Below, piece by piece: positions 36,443-45,930 of a stretch of DNA of 64,000 bases. Numbering within the stretch: position 1 is the first letter of the stretch; each line of letters starts with the position of its first letter. Both the position numbers and the translations under genes were made by a program. Source of the stretch: Marinobacterium rhizophilum (lineage in GTDB: Bacteria; Pseudomonadota; Gammaproteobacteria; Pseudomonadales; Balneatricaceae); NCBI RefSeq assembly GCF_024397915.1, contig NZ_CP073347.1:1488001-1552000 (forward strand), given 5' to 3'. The notes under the pieces are model-generated. The model was not told the DNA's origin. It searched no databases and worked only from the letters and a program-made list of their open reading frames with translations.

Positions 36443-37762
36443 ATGCAACCCAGAGCGATCGCCCTGCTACCCCTGCTGCTGTTCCTGGCACTCTTTATCG
36501 GCAGCGGCCTGTACTACCAGGCCCAGGACACCGAGTTTGCCTTCTATCAGATTTCCGCACCGGTGGCGATTCTGCCCGCCATCGTGCTGGCCCTGCTGCT
36601 CGGGCGCGGCGCGCTCAACAGCCGCATCGAAACCTTTATCAAGGGCGTGGGCGACAGCACCATCATCACCATGTGCATCATCTACCTGCTCGCCGGTGCC
36701 TTCGCCAGCGTCGCCAAGTCGGTCGGTGGAGTCGATGCTACCGTGAATTTCGGCCTCAGTGTGGTACCCGAATCCCTGGTGCTGCCCGGGCTCTTTGTAA
36801 TTACCGCCTTTGTGGCCACCTCCATGGGCACCTCCATGGGTACCATCGCCGCCATCGCCCCCGTGGCCGTCGGTCTGTCCGATGCCACTGACCTGCCCCT
36901 GACACTCACGGTCGGCACGGTTATTGGCGGGGCCATGTTCGGCGACAACCTGTCGATCATTTCGGACACCACCATCGCCGCGACGCGCTCCCAGGGGTGC
37001 GAGATGCGCGACAAGTTTCGCGTCAACTTCCTGATCGCAGTGCCCGCGGCCCTGGTCACCCTGGTGGTGCTGTATCTGCAGAGCAGTGGCGGCAGCATCG
37101 CGGCGCCCGGTGACTACGAGCTGATAAAGGTACTGCCCTATGTTGCGGTGCTGTTGCTGGCCGTTGCCGGGCTGAACGTCATGCTTGTACTGCTTGCAGG
37201 CATCGTATTGGCGGGGCTGGTAGGCCTTTTCCAGCTCAGCGACTACAGCCTGGCCACGCTGTCGGCCGATATCTACGCCGGCTATGGCAGCATGCAGGAG
37301 ATCCTGATTCTGTCGCTGCTGATCGGCGGCCTTGGCGCGCTTATGAAGCACCAGGGCGGACTCGAGTTCCTGGCGCGCCTGATCGACCGCCTGTCCCGCA
37401 ACGGACAGCGCCGCAGCGGTGAAATCAGCATCGCGGCCAGCGTGGTACTGGCCAACCTCTGTACCGCCAACAATACCGTTGCCATCATTCTGAGCGGCTC
37501 ACTGGCGCGGGATATCGCCGAGCGACACCAGGTGGACCCCAGGCGCAGTGCCAGCCTGATGGACATTTTCTCCTGCGTGACCCAGGGCATGCTGCCCTAC
37601 GGTGCCCAGGTACTGCTGGCAGGGTCCATCGCCGCGCTGTCCCCACTGGAGCTGATCGGCAGCATCTACTACTGCTGGCTGCTGGGTCTGGCGGCGGTGA
37701 TTGCCATTGCCCTGGGGTTGCCACGACTGCTGCCGGCAGCCGCACGCCTGCACCACGCCTAA
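36443..37762 (+). CDS. NhaC-type Na+/H+ antiporter family protein
   Basis: This 439-residue membrane protein has about 11 helices with the family motifs GTSMGTIAAIAPVAVGLS and GGAMFGDNLSIISDTTIAA. These transporters exchange Na+ for H+ or amino acids; the exact ion is not resolved. GGAGACTGCG precedes the ATG. It converges with acpH, whose stop is 12 bp beyond its own. Confidence 0.88.
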   Translation: MQPRAIALLPLLLFLALFIGSGLYYQAQDTEFAFYQISAPVAILPAIVLALLLGRGALNSRIETFIKGVGDSTIITMCIIYLLAGAFASVAKSVGGVDATVNFGLSVVPESLVLPGLFVITAFVATSMGTSMGTIAAIAPVAVGLSDATDLPLTLTVGTVIGGAMFGDNLSIISDTTIAATRSQGCEMRDKFRVNFLIAVPAALVTLVVLYLQSSGGSIAAPGDYELIKVLPYVAVLLLAVAGLNVMLVLLAGIVLAGLVGLFQLSDYSLATLSADIYAGYGSMQEILILSLLIGGLGALMKHQGGLEFLARLIDRLSRNGQRRSGEISIAASVVLANLCTANNTVAIILSGSLARDIAERHQVDPRRSASLMDIFSCVTQGMLPYGAQVLLAGSIAALSPLELIGSIYYCWLLGLAAVIAIALGLPRLLPAAARLHHA

Positions 37763-37774
37763 GGGCCCGGCACT

Positions 37775-38365
37775 TCAGATGTGACTGTCTTTCCCCAGTT
37801 GCTGCACCTTGTGCAGCAGCTGGGGGTAAAACAGCAGAAACGCCGCTTCGAGTGCGTCGTAGTGACGCTCAACATCCTCAAGGGCACCGTAGAGCGCGGT
37901 CGGCCGGCTCAGACGGCCGGCGATGGAGTCCAGTGCCCGGCCAATCACTGCAACATGCTGATAGCTGAGCAGCCAGTCATGCTCGCGCATGCGCTCAAAA
38001 CGCGCCCGGGCGGCGTCCGGCATTATTGCCGTATCCCGCGCCATCGCCACATAGACGCTACGACTGAATTCAGACAGGGGCCCGGGGTGAAAAGACGCCC
38101 AGTGTCGGGCCAGGAAATGATCGAAAGCCATATCCACGATAATGCCGGCAAAACGCCGGCGTGGTGGTGCAAACAGCGCCAGCGTGCGGACGACATCGGG
38201 GTGGCTATCGGTGAACGCATCAACACGACGGTGCAGGCGGATACCCTCGGCCACCTCCCTGGGCCAGGTATCCAGCACCGCCCCCTTGACCGCATCCCCC
38301 AGGTAATTGCCGGTCAGGGAACTGCCCACCCGTGCAGCAAGATGAAAATGAGCCAGATAGTTCAT
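37775..38365 (-). CDS. acpH: Acyl carrier protein phosphodiesterase
   Basis: AcpH removes the phosphopantetheine group from acyl carrier protein. The 196-residue product has the characteristic N-terminus MNYLAHFHLA, the GNYLGDAVKG block, the IRLHRRVDAFTDSHPDV metal-site region and the DMAFDHFLARHW block. Its length is normal. The next gene upstream on the same strand ends 5 bp before it, so the two are likely cotranscribed. Confidence 0.93.
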   Translation of the reverse strand: MNYLAHFHLAARVGSSLTGNYLGDAVKGAVLDTWPREVAEGIRLHRRVDAFTDSHPDVVRTLALFAPPRRRFAGIIVDMAFDHFLARHWASFHPGPLSEFSRSVYVAMARDTAIMPDAARARFERMREHDWLLSYQHVAVIGRALDSIAGRLSRPTALYGALEDVERHYDALEAAFLLFYPQLLHKVQQLGKDSHI

Positions 38366-38370
38366 GAAGC

Positions 38371-38850
38371 TCAGCGACTCTGGCGTCGCGCCAGTACCCG
38401 GGCGACGGCATGCAGGGTCACACCGACGAAGAGCGCAATCACCGCCGGCAGCGTGTAGGGCAGTTCGGGGCTGGAGCTGAGCGGCTCATCAAAGATGGCC
38501 AGCAGCAGCAACGGTGGCGCCAGCAGCAGCAAGCCCGAACCCAGCCATTGCAGCCCCCGGGCCAGCGGAAAGTTCAGCACACTGAGGTAACAGCCCAGCT
38601 GCACATTGAGCAAAGCCGCACACAGCAGGTAGATATGGGTCGCCCGGTACATGATGCTCGGGACCGGGCCGCCCTGGGCACGCTCGGCCAGATCCAGGTA
38701 GAGATACAGGCTGGCCAGCAGGAATGCCAGCAGGCCCAGCAGGCCCAGGGCCAGGTGCAGGCACCGTAACAGTATCTTGGTGCGATCCGCCTGCCCGGCC
38801 CGGGCGTACGGTTTGCTATCGGTGGCAGATCGGGATAGTGACATAGCCAT
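38371..38850 (-). CDS. Four-helix membrane protein of unknown function
   Basis: A 159-residue protein with a polar N-terminus of about 25 residues and four hydrophobic helices (about 28-50, 68-90, 98-118 and 132-152). I do not recognise the family. It sits directly upstream of acpH on the minus strand. The start is uncertain because there are two nearby in-frame ATGs. Confidence 0.65.
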   Translation of the reverse strand: MAMSLSRSATDSKPYARAGQADRTKILLRCLHLALGLLGLLAFLLASLYLYLDLAERAQGGPVPSIMYRATHIYLLCAALLNVQLGCYLSVLNFPLARGLQWLGSGLLLLAPPLLLLAIFDEPLSSSPELPYTLPAVIALFVGVTLHAVARVLARRQSR

Positions 38851-38945
38851 GAATGTAGCACGCCTTGCAGGGTTACGGCAGCCCCCGAAAGATTCTGCCC
38901 GCGCCCTGCTGCCAGCTCAATTGCTGGCGCGCCCGCGCTGTTGCA

Positions 38946-39593
38946 TCAGGCGTGATTCAGCCTGCGCTCGCGGCTACTCAGCCATTCCTCGTAACTGACC
39001 CTGGGCAACTGGAACTGGTCCCGCGTCGAAGTGTAGGTATCGGCGTGCATGCGTGAAATCGGGCAATAGGCCGGCGAGCGTACATGCAGGCGCTCAGCAT
39101 CGATATATTGATCCTGCACGTGCATGTTCACGACCTCCCCGAAAATAATGGAGCGACTGGGGTATTCCACGCTGCGCTCCAGACGACACTCGAACGCTAC
39201 CGGTGCCTCCAGAATGCGCCCCGGTATCACCTGACTGCTGTCGGCACAGGTAAGGTCCGACGCATCCAGCTCATCCACCTCCGGCGGAAAATCGATCGAC
39301 GAGACGATCATCTGACGCGCGATGCTCTCGTCCACCATGTTGACAACAAACTCCCCGGTAGCCTGAATATTGCGCGTCGTGTCCTTGGGCGTCCCGTCCG
39401 GTTTGTGCTGAATGCCGAGGATCAGCAGCGGCGGCTCGTCGCTGAACACGTTGAAAAAACTGATGGGCGCGGCATTGTTAATGCCATCTCGGCAGCGGCT
39501 GGTCACCAGCGCGATGGGACGCGGCACCACAAAGCTCACCAGCAACTTGTACTTTTCCTGTTTGCTCAGGCGGGTGAAATCAAATTCCATCAT
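38946..39593 (-). CDS. Flavin reductase-like (FMN-binding split barrel) protein
   Basis: This 215-residue protein has the flavin-reductase-like fold: VVPRPIALVTS near the N-terminus, NAAPISFFNVFSDEPPLL, and DTTRNIQATGEFVVNMV. Such proteins bind FMN and reduce flavin or act as oxygenase partners. GGAG precedes two adjacent ATGs. It lies downstream of the ABC importer operon but is separated from it by a terminator, so membership in that operon is unlikely. Confidence 0.85.
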   Translation of the reverse strand: MMEFDFTRLSKQEKYKLLVSFVVPRPIALVTSRCRDGINNAAPISFFNVFSDEPPLLILGIQHKPDGTPKDTTRNIQATGEFVVNMVDESIARQMIVSSIDFPPEVDELDASDLTCADSSQVIPGRILEAPVAFECRLERSVEYPSRSIIFGEVVNMHVQDQYIDAERLHVRSPAYCPISRMHADTYTSTRDQFQLPRVSYEEWLSSRERRLNHA

Positions 39594-39684
39594 GGGTCTC
39601 CAGGCGGGCGCAGCGCCCGCTCGCTCAGTACGCGGGCCCCGGTCGAGGCGCCTCACGTGCATGCGGTGATTAATACGGGCCTAT

Positions 39685-39716
39685 AAAGGACCCGCCGGCT
39701 CAGCAAAACCGGCGGG
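39685..39716 (-). terminator. Terminator after the oligopeptide-type ABC operon
   Basis: On the minus strand CCCGCCGG (39716-39709) pairs with CCGGCGGG (39698-39691) around a 10-nt loop, followed by TCCTTTAT. It lies about 50 bp beyond the stop of the last importer gene. Confidence 0.55.
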
Positions 39717-39764
39717 CCAACGAGGCACCGGAGGTACAACCTGCTTGAAGGGTTTGCCAGCGCT

Positions 39765-40811
39765 TCAGATACGTCCTTCTTCCACGGCGTGACAGGCCAC
39801 CTGGCCGCCACCATCGGTGGCGATGGTGACCGGGCGTTCGGACGTACAACGGGCATTGGCATGGGGACAACGGGGGTGGAAGGTACAGCCGCTGGGCGGA
39901 GAAATGGGGCTAGGCACCTCGCCACTGACCGGTGTGCGGGCCCGACCACTCATGTCCAGGTCCGGGATGGCATCCAGCAGCATCCGCGTGTAGGGATGGC
40001 GCGGATTGCGCAGCAGTTCGGCGGATGGCGCCTGCTCCACCATGGCCCCCAGGTACATGACGCCCACACGATCGGATATATGAAACACCACCGCCAGGTC
40101 ATGGCTGATAAACATGTAGGTCAGGCGGTACTGACGCTGCAGATCCCGCATCAGGTTGAGAATCTGCGCCTGCACCGACACATCCAGTGCCGAGGTCGGC
40201 TCGTCGCACACGATAAAGTCAGGGTTGCTCGCCAACGCCCGGGCGATGGAGATGCGCTGGCGCTGGCCGCCACTGAATTCGTGGGGGTACTTGTCCCCAT
40301 CCGCCGGCATCAGGCCCACCTGGGTCAGCAGTTCGGCCACCCGGGCGTCCACCTCGGCTGCGGTTTTCAGCAAGCCGAACACCCGGATCGGCTCGGCAAT
40401 GATCTTCTTGACCCGCCAGCGCGGATTGAAGCTGGCGTAGGGGTCCTGAAAGATCATCTGCATGCGGCTGCGCAGCGGCGCCATCTGCTTGCGACTCAAG
40501 GGGCCTATATCCACCCCTTCGAATTCGATACTGCCGCTGCTGGGCGCATAGAGCCCCACGGCCAGGCGCGCCGCCGTCGACTTGCCACAGCCGGACTCCC
40601 CCACCAGGCCAAAGGTTTCACCCTTGTTTATCTCGAAGTCCACGCCGTCCACCGCGCGCAGGTACTGGCGCGGCCTGCGCTCCAGCACCCGGTTCAGCCA
40701 GGGCGGCGATACATCGAAGTGACGCTTGAGGTTACGCACCCGCAGAATCGGCTCTGCGCTGTCATCGGTTGCCGTTGCCAGTGAGTCTTGCGCTACAATC
40801 GCGTTCATCAT
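39765..40811 (-). CDS. Oligopeptide-type ABC importer, ATP-binding protein (DppF/OppF-like)
   Basis: One of two ATPases of the importer. The 348-residue product has Walker A GESGCGKST at 71-79, the signature FSGGQRQR, Walker B FIVCDEP and the C-terminal oligo/dipeptide extension with conserved cysteines (SGCTFHPRCPHA). The ATG overlaps the stop of the preceding ATPase gene (TAATG), and AGGAGG lies upstream, so translation is coupled. The genomic neighbours are two amidohydrolases, so the substrate may not be a peptide. Confidence 0.9.
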   Translation of the reverse strand: MMNAIVAQDSLATATDDSAEPILRVRNLKRHFDVSPPWLNRVLERRPRQYLRAVDGVDFEINKGETFGLVGESGCGKSTAARLAVGLYAPSSGSIEFEGVDIGPLSRKQMAPLRSRMQMIFQDPYASFNPRWRVKKIIAEPIRVFGLLKTAAEVDARVAELLTQVGLMPADGDKYPHEFSGGQRQRISIARALASNPDFIVCDEPTSALDVSVQAQILNLMRDLQRQYRLTYMFISHDLAVVFHISDRVGVMYLGAMVEQAPSAELLRNPRHPYTRMLLDAIPDLDMSGRARTPVSGEVPSPISPPSGCTFHPRCPHANARCTSERPVTIATDGGGQVACHAVEEGRI

Positions 40812-41944
40812 TACACCTCCTGCCCGCAGGTCTGTAGGGACTTTTTTGGCGCAGACCTGGCTGCATTCATCTGTTTGTCGGCACGCCGGGCTAGGCTCGC
40901 TTCGGCAAAGAGGGTGTCGGGATCGGTCGCCGGATTCACTCCGTCCCACAGCCAGCAGGCCACCTCACCACGCCCGGCCAGGGCAAACTCCGGCTTTTCC
41001 TCCCGACAGCGCGCCGTGGCATAGGGGCAGCGCGGGTTGAAGGCACAGCCCTGGGGGATATGGCTCAGGCGCGGCATGGCGCCGTCGATCTGCACCAGGT
41101 GTTCCACCTCCTCCCCCAGCTTGGGAATGGATCCCATCAGGCCACGGGTATAGGGATGGCGCGCATGCTTGACCACCTCCTGCACCGGGCCAACCTCCAC
41201 CAGGCGGCCGGCGTACATCACCGCCACCCGGTCGCAGGTTTCGGCGATGACGCCCATATCGTGGGTCACCAGCATCACCGCCGAGCCGTGTTCACGGCAC
41301 AGGGTCTTGAGCAGATCAATGATCTGCGCCTGTACCGACACGTCCAGCGCCGTGGTCGGCTCATCGGCAATCACGAGCTTGGGATTGACACAGAGTGCCA
41401 GCGCGATCACCACGCGCTGGCGCATGCCACCGGAAAACTGGTGCGGGTACTGATCGATACGCTGTTCCGGCGCCGGTATCCCGACCTGGGTCAGCATCTC
41501 GATGGCCCTTGCCCGGGCCTGGCGCGGCGTTAGATCCGTATGGGTACGGATGGTCTCGATCAGCTGGCGGCCGACGCTGTACAGGGGATTCAAACTGGTC
41601 AGCGGATCCTGGAAAATGGAGCCAATCTGCTTGCCCCGCAGCTTGCGCATCGCTTCGGCGGGCAGGTTGTCAATGCGCTGACCATTAAAGCGAATTTCCC
41701 CGCCGGCAATGCGCCCCGGGCGCTCGAGCAGGCCGGTAATGGCAGTACCGGTGAGGGACTTGCCGGCACCGGACTCCCCCACCACACCCAGAATTTCACC
41801 CGCCCTCAAGCTCAGCGAAATACCGTCGATGGCTTTCAGGATGCCGCGACGGGTTGGAAATTCGATACACAGGTCCCTGACTTCGAGCAGCGCGCCGCTG
41901 CCTGTCGTGTGATCTGTGCTGCTGTTTGTCTTGTTGTTATTCAT
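40811..41944 (-). CDS. Oligopeptide-type ABC importer, ATP-binding protein (DppD/OppD-like)
   Basis: The second ATPase, 377 residues, has Walker A GESGAGKS at 56-63, Q-loop FQDPLTSLNP, signature FSGGMRQR, Walker B LVIADEPTTALD and the C-terminal Cys-containing extension (CAFNPRCPYATARC). About 40 extra residues follow the usual end. It lies 14 bp after the permease gene and overlaps the next ATPase. Confidence 0.9.
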   Translation of the reverse strand: MNNNKTNSSTDHTTGSGALLEVRDLCIEFPTRRGILKAIDGISLSLRAGEILGVVGESGAGKSLTGTAITGLLERPGRIAGGEIRFNGQRIDNLPAEAMRKLRGKQIGSIFQDPLTSLNPLYSVGRQLIETIRTHTDLTPRQARARAIEMLTQVGIPAPEQRIDQYPHQFSGGMRQRVVIALALCVNPKLVIADEPTTALDVSVQAQIIDLLKTLCREHGSAVMLVTHDMGVIAETCDRVAVMYAGRLVEVGPVQEVVKHARHPYTRGLMGSIPKLGEEVEHLVQIDGAMPRLSHIPQGCAFNPRCPYATARCREEKPEFALAGRGEVACWLWDGVNPATDPDTLFAEASLARRADKQMNAARSAPKKSLQTCGQEV

Positions 41945-41958
41945 GCTCAGCTATCCTC

Positions 41959-42891
41959 TCAGCGCAATTTCGGGTTCAGCGCATCGCGCAGCCAGTCGCC
42001 CAGCAGGTTGACCGCCAGTACCAGCAGTGCCAGCGCCAGCGACGGGAAGATCACCACCCACCAGATACCGGAGAACAGGAACTCGTTACCGATACGGATC
42101 AGGGTGCCAAGGGATGGTTCGGTCGGCGGCATGCCGACACCGAGGAAGGACAGCATGGCCTCGGTCAGGATGGCCAGGCCCAGGTTGATGGTGGCAATGA
42201 CCAGCACCGGCCCCAGCACATTGGGCAGCACATGGCGGATCATGATCAGCAGCGGGTGCAGCCCGATCACCTTGGCGGCCTGCACATACTCCTTGGACTT
42301 TTCCACCATGGTGGAGCCCCGCACGGTACGGGCATACTGCACCCAGCTCGTCATGGCGATGGCCAGAACCAGCACATAGAGTGCCGACTCGTGCATCACC
42401 TCCTGGGGCAGGAAACTCAGGGCGATACCGTTGATCAGCAGCGCCACCAGAATGGCCGGGAAGCTCAGGATCATGTCGGCCAGGCGCATGATAAAGGCAT
42501 CCACCACACCGCCGAGAAAACCGCTCAGCAACCCCAGGCTGACACCGATAACCATGGCCACGAAGACGCCGGCAAACCCGACCACCAGGGATACCCGCAG
42601 GCCGTAGAGCATGGACGAGAGCACATCGCGGCCCTGGCTATCTGTGCCCAGCAGGAAGCGGGCATCGCCGCCCTCCAGCCACATGGGCGGCAACTCGCTG
42701 TCCATCAGGTCCAGGGTGGCAACATCAAAGGGGTTGTGGGGTGCGATCCAGGGTGCAAACAGCGCCGCCAGAATCATCAGTACCGTCACCAGGGTCGCGA
42801 TCACGGTAATGCGCGAGCCCTTGAAGCTGTAGAACAGGTCGCTGTCCAGGAAGCGGTGCCAGTCGTCGCGCATATTCATTAAGCGTTGCAT
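41959..42891 (-). CDS. Oligopeptide-type ABC importer, permease (DppC-like)
   Basis: This 310-residue permease has an N-terminal OppC_N helix, the FLLGTDSQGRDVLSSMLYGLRVSL motif and the EAA loop (EYVQAAKVIGLHPLLIMIRHVLPN). The ATG at 42891 has GGAGGG eight bases upstream and is preferred over the longer in-frame start. It pairs with the next permease. Confidence 0.9.
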   Translation of the reverse strand: MQRLMNMRDDWHRFLDSDLFYSFKGSRITVIATLVTVLMILAALFAPWIAPHNPFDVATLDLMDSELPPMWLEGGDARFLLGTDSQGRDVLSSMLYGLRVSLVVGFAGVFVAMVIGVSLGLLSGFLGGVVDAFIMRLADMILSFPAILVALLINGIALSFLPQEVMHESALYVLVLAIAMTSWVQYARTVRGSTMVEKSKEYVQAAKVIGLHPLLIMIRHVLPNVLGPVLVIATINLGLAILTEAMLSFLGVGMPPTEPSLGTLIRIGNEFLFSGIWWVVIFPSLALALLVLAVNLLGDWLRDALNPKLR

Positions 42892-42948
42892 GGTGCTTGC
42901 CCTCCACGCGGTGAAACAAAGCAATGGGTACTTGTCATGGCGAGGTTC

Positions 42949-43935
42949 CTAGTGTGAGTTGGCCGTGCCGCGATCGGCGCACAGGCGCGGATCCAGCATG
43001 AAATACATCATGTCCACGATCATGTTGATCACAACGAAGATCAGCGACACCAGCAGCAGATAGGCCGACATCACCGGGATATCCACGAAACTCACCGCCT
43101 GGATAAACAGGAAGCCCATGCCCGGCCACTGGAACACGGTTTCGGTGATGATGGCGAAGGCGATCATGGCTCCGAGCTGCAGACCGATAATGGTGATCAC
43201 CGGCATCAGGGTGTTTTTCAGCGCATGGCCAAAGTTGACGGCGCGGTTACTCAGGCCCCGGGCCCGGGCAAAACGGATGTAATCGGTGCGCAGCACCTCC
43301 ATCATCTCGGCCCGCACCAGGCGCATGATCAGCGTGACCTGGAACAGCCCCAGCATGATGCCCGGCAGAATCAGCGATTTGAGGCCACTGGCCGTGAGCA
43401 GGCCCGTACTCCACCAGCCGATCTGCACCACCTCGCCACGCCCAAAGGAGGGCAGCCAGTTGAGGGTGACAGAGAAGGTCAGGATCAGCAGGATGCCGGT
43501 CACAAAGGTGGGCAACGATATACCGATCAGCGAGAGCGTCTGGAATACATGACTCAGCCAGCTGTGGGGCTTGAGCGCCGAGTAAACCCCCATCGGCACG
43601 CCCACCAGCAAGGAAATGACGAAGGCCACCGCCACCAGTTCCAGCGTGGCCGGCATGCGTTCGGCAATCAGGTCCGATACCGGGCGCTGGTTGCGGTAGG
43701 AGATGCCGAAGTCCCCCTGGGCGGCCTGCACAACAAAGGTGGAAAACTGCACATAGAGCGGATCGCTCAGGCCAAGGCTGTCGCGCAGCTGTTCGCGCTC
43801 CTCGACCGAGGCATCCTGGGAGATCATGCTGGTGATAGGATCACCCACGAAACGGAACATGCTGAAGGCCAGCAAGGCAACGGCCAGCATCACCAGCAGC
43901 GACTGCCCCAGCCGACGGATTAGAAAACTAAGCAT
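42949..43935 (-). CDS. Oligopeptide-type ABC importer, permease (DppB-like)
   Basis: This 328-residue permease has six helices, the N-terminal FLIRRLGQSLLVMLAV segment and the EAA loop (YIRFARARGLSNRAVNFGHAL). It follows the substrate-binding protein gene after a 68-bp gap containing a strong hairpin. Confidence 0.9.
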   Translation of the reverse strand: MLSFLIRRLGQSLLVMLAVALLAFSMFRFVGDPITSMISQDASVEEREQLRDSLGLSDPLYVQFSTFVVQAAQGDFGISYRNQRPVSDLIAERMPATLELVAVAFVISLLVGVPMGVYSALKPHSWLSHVFQTLSLIGISLPTFVTGILLILTFSVTLNWLPSFGRGEVVQIGWWSTGLLTASGLKSLILPGIMLGLFQVTLIMRLVRAEMMEVLRTDYIRFARARGLSNRAVNFGHALKNTLMPVITIIGLQLGAMIAFAIITETVFQWPGMGFLFIQAVSFVDIPVMSAYLLLVSLIFVVINMIVDMMYFMLDPRLCADRGTANSH

Positions 43936-43974
43936 GGAAATGGCTCCTGCGGATAACAGATAAGGGAGAGCAGA

Positions 43975-43997
43975 CGGCCAGCCCCGAGGGCCGGCCG
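43975..43997 (-). repeat. Intercistronic hairpin after the substrate-binding protein gene
   Basis: CGGCCAGCCC (43975-43984) and GGGCCGGCCG (43988-43997) form a 10-bp stem with one mismatch and a CGA loop. No T run follows on the minus strand. Hairpins here often protect the upstream mRNA or cause partial termination, making the binding protein more abundant than the permeases. Confidence 0.5.
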
Positions 43998-44003
43998 CTG
44001 TGA

Positions 44004-45581
44004 TCAGTTAACCTTGGCGTACCACAGGCGCGGCTTGTCATCCGGTGTCTGCGGCAGCGTGATGCCATCACGGATACCCCAGGACAGCGGCTGCTGATGC
44101 AGCGGAATCACCGCCACTTCATCCCGTGCGATTTCCAGCGTTTCCGCCAGCATGGCGCGGCGCTTGGGTTCATCCAGTTCACTGGAAATATCACCGATCA
44201 GACTGTCGATGCGGGCATTGGAGTAGCCGCCCGGGTTCCAGGTGCCCAGCTTGTCGGCCGGGGTCGCCAGGAAACCGGTCAGGGCGCTGAAGGTGTCCAG
44301 CATCGGCAGGGTCGCCCAGCCGAACATGTAAATGTCGGAGCCGCCGCCGAGCATTTTCTGGAAGTGGTTGCCCTTGCTCTGGGCGGTCAGGTTGGCCTTG
44401 ATGCCAACGCGAGCCCACATGGATACCACCGCCTGGCAGATTTCCTCGTCATTCACGTACCGGTCGTTGGTGCAGTCAAGCCCGACCCTGAAGCCATCGG
44501 GGTAGCCGGCCTCGGCCAGCAGCGCCTTTGCAGCCTCGGGATCATGGGGGAAGCGCTGATTGAGCGCGGCATCGTAGCCCGGCACTTCCGGTGCCACCAC
44601 CAGGGCAGAGTTGCGGGAATTACCACGCATGACCTTCTTGTGGATCAGTTCCATGTTGATGGCCTGGTACAGCGCCTTGCGTACCCGGGCATCCTTGAGC
44701 GGGTTCCTGTCCTTGATATCGGAGTCGTGCAGCTGGTCGTCCCGCTGGTTCAGGCCAAACATGATGGTGCGCAGCGATGGCGCCTGCAGCACCTTGACGC
44801 CGGCGGTGGAATCAATGCGCTTCACGTCCTGCAGCGGTGCCGGGTACATCAGGTCGATTTCGCCGGACAGCAGCGCCGCCACGCGGGTGGCATCGGAGGA
44901 TATGGGCGTGAACTCGATGCGGGTCAGGTTGTGCTGCGGCGTGTCCCACCACTTGGGATTGACCGCCAGCACGGTTTTGGCATCGGGCTGACGGCTTTCA
45001 AGCCTGAACGGGCCGGTGCCGTTGGCATGGGTGGTGGCGTAGTTTTCTTCGCCCTTGCGCAGATCAATGGCATTGAGCGCATTGTTCTCGACCATCCATT
45101 CCTTGTCGAAAATATAGACATTGGTGAGGTAGTTCAGCAGCAGCGGATCCGCCGTGCTCAACAGGATTTCGACAGTCAGATCGCCCACCTTGCGAGCACC
45201 CACCACCGTCGGTACATTGACACGAATCGGCGCGTTGGGGTCGATGGCCCGCTGAATCGAGGCCACCACATCATCGGCGCTCAGGCTATTGCCGTTGTGG
45301 AAGGTAACGCCCTCGCGCAGCTCGAAGCGCCAGACATTGGGCTCAACCACTTCCCAGCTCGTCGCCAGGGCCGGCTCCAGCTTGAGATCGGCGTTATAGC
45401 GCACCAGTGGCTCGTATATATGGTGCAGAAAACCCAGGGTATTGCTCTCGGTCACCGAATAGGGGTCCAGGGAGGCGATGTCCGAGGCTTCGGCCATGCG
45501 CAGGGTATTGGCCTGCGACGCCATGGTCGCGCCTAGGCCCAGGGTTACGGTCATTGCTACACAAAGCAGTTTTCTTCGCAT
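44004..45581 (-). CDS. Periplasmic substrate-binding protein of the oligopeptide-type importer
   Basis: This 525-residue family 5 (SBP_bac_5) binding protein has a signal peptide (MRRKLLCVAMTVTLGLGATM, ending SQA). The mature protein has IASLDPYSVTESNTLGFLHHIYEPLVRY and the WRFELREGVTFHNG block. GAGAG precedes the ATG at 45581. It is first in the minus-strand operon, under the operator region shared with the GntR gene. Confidence 0.9.
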   Translation of the reverse strand: MRRKLLCVAMTVTLGLGATMASQANTLRMAEASDIASLDPYSVTESNTLGFLHHIYEPLVRYNADLKLEPALATSWEVVEPNVWRFELREGVTFHNGNSLSADDVVASIQRAIDPNAPIRVNVPTVVGARKVGDLTVEILLSTADPLLLNYLTNVYIFDKEWMVENNALNAIDLRKGEENYATTHANGTGPFRLESRQPDAKTVLAVNPKWWDTPQHNLTRIEFTPISSDATRVAALLSGEIDLMYPAPLQDVKRIDSTAGVKVLQAPSLRTIMFGLNQRDDQLHDSDIKDRNPLKDARVRKALYQAINMELIHKKVMRGNSRNSALVVAPEVPGYDAALNQRFPHDPEAAKALLAEAGYPDGFRVGLDCTNDRYVNDEEICQAVVSMWARVGIKANLTAQSKGNHFQKMLGGGSDIYMFGWATLPMLDTFSALTGFLATPADKLGTWNPGGYSNARIDSLIGDISSELDEPKRRAMLAETLEIARDEVAVIPLHQQPLSWGIRDGITLPQTPDDKPRLWYAKVN

Positions 45582-45663
45582 TATTATTCTCTCGTGGCTG
45601 CTGCTCTTACCGTCAGGGTTTCGTCGCAAGTGCCACTTTGGCTCTGTGACACCTCGACACCAG

Positions 45664-45695
45664 AGGTTAACGATAAAATAATTTTTCGTTAACGA
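45664..45695 (-). promoter_or_regulatory. Operator pair A before the importer operon
   Basis: A perfect palindrome TCGTTAACGA lies at 45686-45695 and a 9/10-like copy (AGGTTAACGA) at 45664-45673, exactly 22 bp apart. On the minus strand a possible -35 TTGAAT (45707-45702) and -10 AATTAT (45683-45678), spaced 18 bp, surround the perfect copy, as expected for repression. Confidence 0.6.
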
Positions 45696-45898
45696 TCTTG
45701 CATTCAATACATACCACCTCGTGGAGCCTGTCAAGTAAAAATATCGGCCTAACTTGACCGCCTGATCAGCTTCCACGGACTTGTGGTGCTCTTTCAGCAA
45801 CTTGCAGGCACCGCGGATTCCCGCGGTTTACCGGATATAAATTCATCCGGGCATGGGCTGACACTCCAGCGCTGAAACCCGGGTCCTGATCGACTTTT

Positions 45899-45930
45899 TC
45901 GTTAACGATTATTTATTGCATCGTTAGCAC
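45899..45930 (+). promoter_or_regulatory. Operator pair B before the GntR gene
   Basis: The same perfect TCGTTAACGA occurs at 45899-45908, with a half-site copy (TCGTTAGCAC) at 45921-45930, again 22 bp apart but in mirrored order to pair A. The perfect copies are 213 bp apart, close to a whole number of helical turns. Confidence 0.6.

Noticed and set aside
44097..45536. Plus-strand open frame of 479 codons over the binding-protein gene
   Set aside because: Antisense shadow; the minus-strand gene has a signal peptide and family motifs.
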